From: Hydractinia symbiolongicarpus
Taxonomy: Eukaryota > Cnidaria > Hydrozoa > Anthoathecata > Hydractiniidae
Assembly: GCF_029227915.1 (NCBI RefSeq)
Contig: NC_079880.1
Span: forward strand, 12,923,501-12,987,500
Length of the DNA: 64,000 nt
Direction of reading: 5' to 3'
In this document: positions 38,925-48,539 of the stretch, piece after piece
How the letters are laid out: every line of letters starts with the position of its first letter
Numbering within the stretch: the first letter of the stretch is position 1
Notes under the pieces: model-generated
What the model was told of the DNA's origin: nothing
The model's input: only the letters and a program-made list of their open reading frames with translations
Databases searched by the model: none
Position numbers and translations under genes: made by a program

Positions 38925-39363
38925 AACCTGTTGTTGTGTTAGCAGTGGTAATACTTTGCATTGTTGTTGTTGCTATGGTGCTGCATGATATACAAACAGG
39001 ACAGTCATCTTGATTCTTCAATTTCTTAGACACAACAATTAAGGAAATCATAAGAATAATTGAAAGAAGAAGTAATATTGCTATGACCATTTTCCAAAGA
39101 AGAGATATTGACTGTGCTGGAACATAAGTCTCTAAAAAACAAAATTTTAAAATTAAGAAAAGACAAATAAGTTGAGGTTATCAAAAAGATTATTTAAGAT
39201 CCGTAATTTTTCTCTTGCTAACCATGTTGCTGCCCCATTGAATAATAACTTAGAATAAGAAGCAGGGTGCAAATTTGCAAATTCTTAAACAATTACCATT
39301 TTCACCATCTTCAGCTGATGTTAAATTATCGGTAGCAGTTGGCTGGTACACTTCGTTCTTCAT
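38923..39363 (-). CDS. Small single-pass membrane protein, two exons, 91 aa
   Basis: Exon 1 is 39363 down to 39297 and exon 2 is 39131 down to 38923. The donor is G|GTAATT and the acceptor GTTTTTTAG; the split codon makes Glu-23, and the 276-nt frame is kept. Residues 1-36 are polar (MKNEVYQPTATDNLTSAEDG). Residues about 36-56 are a strong transmembrane segment (MVIAILLLLSIILMISLIVV). A basic stop-transfer KKLK and a Cys cluster (CPVCISC) come next, then a Thr/Ser-rich C-tail ending TANTTTG. There is no cleavable signal peptide. By the positive-inside rule the C-tail is probably cytosolic and the N-tail outside. An in-frame TAG lies 13 codons before the ATG. I do not recognise a family. Evidence is splice sites plus the TM segment, without homology. 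Confidence 0.6.
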
Positions 39364-40061
39364 TTTAAAGCTCAGTGTTTTTGAAAAGCACTTCTGTAGC
39401 TACCAGTTAGCCTGTAAGACTAAAAAAAGTAAAATTTTAAAAATACACTGTCACACAAGGGAAGAGCATATCTTATCTAGGCATCAGACATAATAGATGA
39501 AATCCAGAGTGACTTTATTTGTTTACCTTTCAGTGGTAAGCTCTGGCATTTGGGTGGCAGAAAAGAAGATCCTAGGATTTAGTGAAGAGAGGTCTTTACA
39601 TGTGAATTTCTTCTCACGAAAACATCGTTTGAGATTTTACACTATTTTCGAGGGTAAGTCGATGCCTTCTGATTTATTTGAATTTATATAAAGTCCTAAC
39701 AATGCCTTTGTGTGATAAAATGGACAGAAAATAACAACACTTCACCTAGCGCCCCCATCTTTTTTCCTGCCACATAGATACAAGAGCTGAAAGAGCTTAC
39801 CATTGGAAATGTAAACAAAGAAATTAAACTATAGGTTGGCTATAGCTAGCTATTACGTTGCAAAAGAAAAAAATTCCTTACTCAGCTGTTTTGTGTAGTA
39901 GTTATTTATATTTTCTGTGGTTAGTTTCACTAATTACGAGGGACATACAATGTCAATTGCTTCCAGAAGGGTCTACAAAGGTAGTTATAGATTGTTTGAA
40001 AGTTGCCTTTTGAGCTAACTGCAACAGAAATCTCTGCATAAATTTCTGTCTAATTAGACAA

Positions 40062-40136
40062 ACAACCTAATGTGCTGATCAAACCTACGACCTTTTGGAA
40101 GTTAATTGAGCGTTCTACCAATTACCTTTTTAGTGG
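40062..40136 (-). repeat. tRNA-derived SINE head or tRNA pseudogene
   Basis: On the minus strand AATTGGTAGAACGCTCAATT resembles a tRNA D-arm/A-box, and AAGGTCGTAGGTTTGATCAG resembles the variable loop, T-arm and B-box (consensus GGTTCGATCC). Several stem positions are changed and the acceptor stem does not pair well, so it is not a working tRNA gene. Confidence 0.6.
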
Positions 40137-40307
40137 GATTGTCAGAAGAGTGAGTAGCTAAGTATGTTTCTTCTTCTACACCTTCACCTTGTGTTATGTC
40201 TTTCCAAAACTTTGTTTTGTTCCAACCGTTCAAAATACAAAAAAAAATCAAACATGCGTAATCATTTAATGTGTGTTTTCATGTAATTACGCACGAAACA
40301 AATGCAC

Positions 40308-40320
40308 AAATATGGCGGAC
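40308..40320 (-). promoter_or_regulatory. YY1-like AAATATGGCGGAC motif
   Basis: ATGGCGG in an A-rich context is the typical YY1 site found near animal transcription starts. It lies 950 bp upstream of the minus-strand membrane-protein gene, whose leader could start here. Motif only. Confidence 0.25.
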
Positions 40321-41653
40321 AAGTAGGGTAATTTGTGGGAAGGAGGGTCGCTCTCCACTCCACTCCATTCCAAGATTATAACTTCTAATCTATATCTGCT
40401 CTGTGTGATTTAATTAAAAAAAATATGAATGTATTGTATGTAGCTGGGATGCTTTGAAATAACCTACAAAACCCTGGAACAGAAGAACGGACAAATTGGC
40501 CCTTTTTCTCTAGCTACTCTTTTGTGATGTGAAATCTTTTTTTTAATAATTGTTACAGCCCCTTTGACAAAACCAATGTTGCTTTTAGCTACCTAACCCA
40601 TAGGCTTCTGGAGTATCTAGCTAGTTCTATAGCACCAGCTGGCTAAGCATGCTTTGAGAAGGAGGGAAGGAGGGCTAAAGCTCTTTAATATTCTCCCCAA
40701 ATCCATCCGTAATATGTCTGCTTGCACGCTCAAACAGCCTCGATAAATATCTATTCCAGATACCAGACGAACCACAACTAATAAGATACACCATGTTAAG
40801 ACAGGCTGATTTTAACTGGATTATACATATGCACACATTGATGTAAACTGGATGTTCAATCCAAGGAGGACTGGCACACAACTGCTAATCCTGAAGACTT
40901 TCTTCGGAAGCCTACAAAAAGGTACAACTAGGTAAGGTAGTAGGCAGCAAAGAATAAGGATGAAAGTGCTCAAAATAAATTTTTTCCAATATAATTAATA
41001 TATTTGTCTAGCAGTTGTAGCAAATTTTCCTTTTCTTAACTCTTTTTCAAATGGGGCAACAGCATCACTTGGCCATTGCTCTGCAGCCTGTTGGTGCTCT
41101 GCAACAAGGGCTAAAAACTGCTAGCTAACTAAGTGTGTACTGCTATATAATTGGGCAACTTTTCAAATTAGGAATAAGATGCACAAAGACTAATTAAGTG
41201 TATGGTGCGGCTGGTTTATTCCACAGGTCACAGGTCAAAATTTTAAAATGTTCCAAATTATGACATTCCACATAATTTTAGCCATTTCCAGTTTCGTGAT
41301 GCAGTGCAAAAGAGAATTTTTAACACTCTTTGCAATCTTTAACACTTTTCAAGACAACCTCACGCTACTTAACCTCTCCAACACCTAAGTCTGTTAACAA
41401 ACTTAGTCCACAGGTTTTTAAGAGAATTAACAAGTTTGGAATACTTTTATTTATTGATGACTGATAACATTTTAACCACTTTTTTATTTACCCCTTTACT
41501 TTTTTTGATAGACCCCAGGATTTTTACAAAACTTATTTAAAATAAAATGTATATATATGTTCCGTATATTATATATGCACAGGTTCTGTATGTTATATAT
41601 TACATATATATATTATATAAGTCTATGGAAACTTTTGTAACTGTATATATATA

Positions 41654-43321
41654 CAGAACCGATCGCGAGTAACTATGCACGAGTATTAAACTACGGGTAC
41701 GAGTAATATCTTCCATGGGTATTCCACGAGTATGCGACGAGTATAATGGGCGTACGAGTACGTCAAAAATACTCGCACATTTTTGCTACTGTACTCACAC
41801 AGTACTCGCTAGCGTGCTCGATATAATTAATCGAGTAACTTGTTGAGAATGCACTTGCGGCCAATATGCTTTTATGTTGTTGTTGGATTTATTGAAAAAC
41901 ACTATTTTTACAGTGTTATTTTCTTCGTTCATTAGTTTTCTATGTTCAATAGTGAGTTGAAGCTGGCATTGAGATTACATGCTAACACTTTAAGTCCTGG
42001 CGTTTTGTTGATTTACGATCGAATCAGCAGTCCCATTTGGAACCATGCCACAGGGACCTGACACTCCGAAGAGCCAGACGAGTCTAAACTGATTCGCGTT
42101 ATATTCAACTCAACTGCGGGAAAGTGCGCACCAACGCAAGCTATATATGATAGCCAGAACGAGGGAGAACCTCAATTGCCTTACGACGGAGTCGTAACTT
42201 TCAAGCGAACTCTTTTGCTTCTGAACAAACAAACAAACCAACGTCACTTCTGAAAAATGATTTTTAAGTCTAAAAATACCGAATGAAATTCAGTTGTCTG
42301 CGTTATAAAGATCTCCTCACTCTCTTTAAAACACGATTCTGGAGATAAATTTTTCTTTTGTGTTGAATGTTATTCTAATCTATTTATATCTTTGCAATCA
42401 CATTGAGAATATTGAAATAATTTGCTTCTGGTAATAGAACAATATAGCAGGTATCATGTTTACCAGTTATTGACATGTATTTCACAAGCCCAAATTGTTA
42501 AATGCTGTTAAAAAATAGTAAAAAATGTCACAATTTAGTTTGGATGATATTCATTCATTCTTTTCTTTTTTATATTCGCTACTTTCAAACAACAGGTGAT
42601 ATGTGAAAAAAATTAAAAATACAATTAATAAGACACATGAAACTTTGTCCTCCCCATTACTGCCACTTATTTATTATGCACACTATGATTGGTAAGATAA
42701 GAATGGATAATAAAATTATAAAAACATGAGAAAGAATCTTCCGTACATCGTTGTTTTTACTTTTGGTTACTTACAAAACAATAAAATTAAATGCGATTGG
42801 CTTAATTTAGTAATTTAGTAATTTAGTTTAATTCATGCTTGCGAAGAAAAAGGAATAATGTTTGAATGTAGCAACAAAACTTTTAGCTAGGAGAAAAAAG
42901 GATTTAGATAACAGATGTAAATAGCAAAGGGTTTCCTCGTCGGTGAGAAATTAACTATATAAATTCAAAGTTATAAAGAGCCATTACAGCAAAAACTTTT
43001 TTTGCAACATAAAAAAAAATTATGTAAAATAAAATGTTATTTCTTACGACGCGAATACGAAGTAAAAGTTTTCACAATGTGTAAGGTAGCAGACAAATGT
43101 GAGCTATCGATAAAAATTACGCTATGACGAATTCCCGTTTATCTTATACTCGCACACGTACTCACAAATCATTCACTTACTGTACTCGCATGCGCAAAAG
43201 GCTATACTCTAGGGTATGAAGTAGTATACTCGCCGATTACTCGTATTTGTCTTGCACTTTACTCGGCATTTAATGTACCCGTACTCATATACTCGTGTAT
43301 AGTTACTCGCGATCAGGGCTG
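41654..43321. mobile_element. 1.67-kb TIR element with CGAGTA-packed arms
   Basis: The left end CAGAACCGATCGCGAGTAAC and the reverse-complemented right end CAGCCCTGATCGCGAGTAAC match, and continue for about 50 bp through CACGAGTAT and ACGGGTAC. Each arm of about 170 bp carries around ten GAGTA/TACTC pentamers, mostly as CGAGTA. TA is present at both outer borders (41652-41653 and 43322-43323), as in Tc1/mariner-type insertion, but that is weak in AT-rich DNA. No transposase ORF, so non-autonomous. Confidence 0.75.
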
Positions 43322-45237
43322 TACCTTTTTATGCGAAATACACCTACATGAACATAGACAAAGCAAATTATGAGTCAATCTTGTGTCTAATAAAAAGGTA
43401 TTTGTTCACCAGCAATCAAATATGAAAATATATCATACATATGCTTCACGTATCCTTTAACCACCCCTTCTTTGCTACTTTGGCTATCTATCAGTATTAT
43501 TTCACTCATTGTGTACTTTCCCACCTATCACAAATTTTTAATTTAAGCTGTCAATAAAAAATCTTGCATATCAGAATGTTTGACCACCCTGGATTAACAG
43601 CCGTTGTTGCTGGTGGACATATAATTATCAAACACCTTCAAACAATGCTTTTGCAAGTACCACATAGGTGTGAAAAGTTTCTGATAAACTGGCAACTGTT
43701 TTCAATTTATTTTCTTATATCATAATGCACCTGTGGATAGTTTTGAAAATAAAAAAACAACCTCATCCCAGCATCTTTTTAATGTAACATAGGCACAGGT
43801 CGAATTGATGTGTTTATAACGCAGCATTAATGAAAAGATTGGTTGATTAATTTTATCTTTATAAATAAAGCTAAGTCAATTTTGAAAAAAGACCCTGGAG
43901 CTCTTTGTTGCCTAAGAAAAAATTTTATGAACACCTATTTTGTGATTTTTCACCTTATTAAGCGATGCCAGCATTAATAAAGCTTACCTCCTGCGAAAAA
44001 TAAAGTTTGCTTAAATTTCCTCGTTTTTATATATTTATATATAAAAATGAAGTTTATTTTTCCTAATTAAAAGTCATTTACTAATAATATCCAATTTAAG
44101 TTTTGAAAATAACCATACATACTTTTAGAAAAGTAACATCTTTTTAATGAATAGGATACCTCTAGGGCAATTGTAAATTGTAAAGATGTTGTCATTCTGC
44201 AATAAGGTGCTACGCAATAAGCCATCCCAACAAGCGTTAAAATATATATAAAAAATATCAGCTATATACATATACCCTTCCCTCTTTTACGTATAAAATT
44301 TTGTGCAATTCAGGGTGTCTGGATGTGGAGTATATTTTAATAAAAGCTAGTTCACGATATCACTTGCATGTTTAAGTATAAACAATATGACAGGCAAGTG
44401 AAGTGGGGGAGTTTAAATATGAGGTACACTTTGTCTGATTATTTAATTCATGTAACAAATTTTACGAAACGGTGGTGAAATTGTTGGTTGTTCTGATATT
44501 ATAAATCGATAAACTGTGATTTTTTCACAGGATGTAAGCATTAAGAAGAAAGAAAAAGAATGATGTAATTAAACCAAATTAGCATTCCTCTAGTTAACTT
44601 TAGATGAATTGCAAAATGATTGTTTACTGACTTCGGCTCCTACAGAATTATTTATCTTTTGAACAAATGGCTCCTCTTTCTTTTGAGTATAGTGATTAAT
44701 TTAAACTTATTATTATAAAGTAATTCATGCCATTGAGTAAATGCTGCGCTATAGATCAACTCTATCGCATTATCCTGATGGATTTTATACTATGTTCTAT
44801 TAAAACAAAAATATCCTCGAAAATCGCAACACAATGTTAAGATACTTTTTAGAGTACCGTACACCACTAGTTTTATTTGATTATTACACTCAATGATCAT
44901 TGGTAAACACTGCCATTGTTTTACAGCACTTTATGATCATACAAATTTTTATTTTCGGTTTCTGTTTAGTGCCCATTCTGTTGTTATTTTTATAAAATAA
45001 ACTATATAGATCCTATAGGATCTATGCTCTCTAGTATAGATACTTGAGATTAACTTGTGTGCAGTCACTTTAGGTACCTTATTTTTTCACATGAATATGG
45101 GTATTTATGGGGCCATCTTTATCACTTTATTGATATCACTTTGTTCTTGTGTTTCATGCTCAATTTAGTTATACTTTAGTCATGTTTTCTTGATGCTATT
45201 TCATGGTTAGGTCTAAGTCACAATGATATAAAAAGTT

Positions 45238-46116
45238 ATGGATCTTGCTTTCCCAAAAAATGGACTGGCTGCAACACAAAAACTATATGAACAATATAAT
45301 AGTTTGTTGACAATTTTGGGTATGTTTTACATTTACCATTAGACAATTTTTTGTGTCCTGTTTTTGTGCGAAGTTTGAGTAATCTGTTTTGTATCTAGTG
45401 TAGTTTATGATATATGTACTGTGTTTTACAGGTAAAGGTAACCTTTTGTTAAAGAAAGATGTAAAGAGTCCATACAGCGTACCTGAGTCTTGTGAGAATA
45501 CCAATAAAATGGTTTCTGAACTGATTGCAGCTATGAAAAGCACTTTAAAAGATTTAAAACTGTCTTATGAGTTTTGTCAGAAAGAGTTTGAACAAAATAA
45601 AGATGGCATAGTGAGTAGTTTCTTTCACGTTTTTTAAAATCACACATACGCAGTAGTTTCATCACTCTAAATTAATTGATCACTGTTGATAAAATTAATC
45701 CATATTACAATACCTAACTTGCCGTCTGAGTCAAAGAAGGTTGCTGTGAGTTGGATGGTTCTTTAGCATGGAAAACGGACATTAAGCCGAGAATGATGAT
45801 GATGATTTAGTTGAACTTGCTCGTATGTGTTTTCCTATTTCTTTTTTAGCCAAACTTCAATAATTTAGAAACACCAGTTAAAATGGAGATTGACACTTCT
45901 CCAGAATATATTCAATTGCATCAGGTAAAATTTCAACAGATCCCAGTCATTTTGTAGCAAGTTAATAGAAAAAAACTTGCATAAAATATAAGGCCTATGT
46001 TGTAAGATCTTGTTTTTTTATGTTAGGAGTTACAAAAAAAGAATACAGATCTGAAAATTGTCATTGACGAAATGCAGAAAATTTCAGCGGACATAAACCA
46101 ATTAGCGCCATTGTAA
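45238..46116 (+). CDS. MED30: Mediator subunit 30-like protein, four exons, 141 aa
   Basis: Probable subunit of the RNA polymerase II Mediator complex (nucleus). Exons 45238-45319, 45432-45610, 45850-45924 and 46027-46116; 426 nt with the frame kept. The assignment rests on order and pattern: a central helix MKSTLKDLKLSYEFCQKEFE aligns with MED30 LRQLSVLFRKLRLVYDKCNE, and the C-terminal coiled coil ELQKKNTDLKIVIDEMQKI aligns with KLKQKNQQLKQIMDQLRNL, ending shortly after ADINQLA versus WDINAMLA. The N-terminal helix (AATQKLYEQYNSLLTIL) is less alike and the protein is shorter than human MED30 (178 aa). Another small helical Mediator-type subunit is the main alternative. The gene lies 1 kb upstream of SPAG1 on the same strand. 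Confidence 0.68.
45765..45807 (+). repeat. SINE-tail-like block in MED30 intron 2
   Basis: GCATGGAAAACGGACATTAAGC followed by ATGATGATGATGAT. The same GCATGGAAAACGG-CATTTAGC block occurs at 15064-15085 in the FERM gene, pointing to a dispersed short element with a GAT-repeat tail. Confidence 0.4.
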
Positions 46117-47066
46117 CAAGTACATATAAAAGGATAAATATTTTGAGTTGTGTGTTTGATAGCACTCATATGCATGAACTAACCTTCAAACATAATATTG
46201 TATCAGAATTTAAAGGATATTGATGGTTTTATTACATCGTGTTTTTGGTATTTCTTTTACTACTATTTACTATGGATAACAATGTATCATAATTGCATGG
46301 TAAACATTATTTTATGATTGTTAGGAAATACTAACTAAATGATGCTCAATTTGATTTGCAGATACTGTTTTTATTGTCCAGGTTTAAAGCTTCCTTTTTG
46401 ACTACAAAAATCGTTTGATGAATAACAAAAGCTTGCTTTTAATTTGAGTCTGTTTACATAAATAAATAATTTCTATGTTGTGTCAGAAATTATGACGACA
46501 TTTTAAAAATTTTTTAGTCACAGCAAACAGCAACGCATTATTTAGGTCTTTCAGGTCAGCAGGGCAAAAAATATAATTGAAACTTCATAATGATTATTGC
46601 TCTTTGAAAGAGAGGAGTAAGCTTTATGTTTTATGTTTTCGCAAAATAAGTAAATTTTGGACTAATAAGCAGTAGTTTGTAAATTGTTAAAATACCAGGG
46701 CTTGAATTGCTCTGAGCCTATTATATTATGCTTGTACAAGGCAAAATAATCTATTTTTGCATTATGACAGTATAACAAAAATTGACAATGGACGCACACT
46801 GTTGATAGTAAAAAAATTGATATGAGTGCTTTTTCCTATCATACAATTTTGTTGTTTTTCCAGAATTTCTTTGATTTCAATTACTGTTATTCATTATTAA
46901 TAGATGTGAACAAAGCAAAATATATGTTTGACCCCTTCCTCCTACTTTTCTTTTTCATCTTCCAAAATTAAGAGGTTTCAAATTTTTGGCACTAAATTGC
47001 ACATCTTCAATATATCATTATATACAGTCTGTTATGTTTAGATCTTTTCTCATCTCACTTTTTTTT
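46117..47066. other. Intergenic between MED30-like gene and SPAG1
   Basis: It contains a polyA signal candidate AATAAA at 46461-46466 and AT-rich sequence; no exon seen. A strong acceptor (CTCACTTTTTTTTAG) ends at 47068, 23 bases before the SPAG1 start. Confidence 0.5.
46461..46466 (+). terminator. Polyadenylation signal candidate of MED30-like gene
   Basis: AATAAA, 345 bp after the stop codon. I noticed no canonical hexamer closer to the stop. Confidence 0.4.
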
Positions 47067-47091
47067 AGAAAAACAATAAAAACAAAAAGAA

Positions 47092-48450
47092 ATGACAATG
47101 TTTGGATTTTGTAAGAGTGCACCTGATATACCGATCGAACATTTAGATTACAAATATATTGAAACATGCAATGATGTAAACAAACTCCAAAAGATTTTAC
47201 AAGTACTTAAGTAAGTCCTTGTATAAAAATAGGGTTTCTCTTTTTAACATAAACGCAGCACATTGTTTTTTATTAGTTTCTTGACATACTTTCTTCTGGT
47301 TACCAAGATGCTAGTGAGTAAAAACACACTATTTAAAATTTTAGGCGAGTTATACGAAGGTGCGGGCTATCTGATGGTCTGGGGTTTGTAGTTCTCTTAA
47401 AAATCTTGGTTGCAGGTTATATGATTTGCAGGTTATATTCCGAAAAATATGGTAGAAACTTTTATAATGTATATGTGCTATCAGCAGATCTTGATCTCAC
47501 ATAATGATATGCCAATACAGCCTTTGAATCTTTTCACATCTGCAATTTTTTTAATGTAATATGCTATTTGGCTGCCTGCTTTTTTAATGTGTAGACATTT
47601 CTGTCAGCAGTTGTTGCTGATGGGAATTAAAAAAGCTGTAATAAACATTTGTGTAACAGGCAAAGTGGATATATATTCTACCAGGTAAATATTATATTAT
47701 TTTGACATCATCACATAAAAATTGAATGCATTTAATTTGATATTAATAATGTTAATTTGCAAAGTCATTGCAATGCACTGAAAACTTTGGAGGTAAATAA
47801 CAATCAATATGGAAAAAAAGAGAGGTCTTCTCTTGTGTAGGAAGAGCACATCTGTGCTTAAATTTGGCACAATGGCTTTGCTTGTCCATTCAGTTCAAAA
47901 GCTACAGCTTGATGATGTCATGAAAGAATAATAGGATAAAATGATAGATGAATTATCAACATCTTGGGGTTACTTCAATAAAAACAAAAAAATGGATTAA
48001 AAAAAAAACGAATTTATGCATGGAATTGTACGTCATCAAAGTATTGTACATTAGATGCCTTCTTAATTTGGTCTTTTTAGTCTGTTTTCCACATGTTTTA
48101 CATGGAGTGTGATTTTTGTTGATATGTAAATTAGTTGTTACAGTGATCTACTCCCATTAAGGGATATATTTCTATCAAAAATAAAAATGCTATAATAATT
48201 AATAAGGCTGTGCCTGGTACCTTTCATTGGATTTTTTCAATGAAATATGAAACTGTTACCCAAAAAAGGTTTTTATTAAAAAAAAATTTGTTAATTGTAA
48301 ACTTCTTTGTTGACAATTGTATGTTTGATTGTAGATCTGGCGAAGAAGGTCGCTATCCAGAATTAGAAAACTTTGCTGAGAAACGATTAGCAAGCCAGAA
48401 GCCTGACAGGTTGGAAAAGAAAAATTACTTTCTTTATATAAAACTAAAGC

Positions 48451-48539
<89 letters not shown>

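Larger units (their letters stand above)
39364..45237. other. Intergenic stretch rich in mobile sequence
   Basis: Between the minus-strand membrane gene and the plus-strand MED30-like gene. It holds a tRNA-derived SINE head (40062-40136), a possible promoter block (40308-40320), a 1.7-kb TIR element (41654-43321) and a SINE-free AT-rich remainder. The 48-codon frame at 43576 has no support. Confidence 0.5.

Noticed and set aside
40062-40136. Functional tRNA gene
   Set aside because: The acceptor stem does not pair and the B-box deviates (GGTTTGATCAG); better read as SINE head or pseudogene.
43576-43722. 48-codon frame starting MFDHPGLTAVVAGG
   Set aside because: No splice context, no recognised similarity, and of a length expected by chance.
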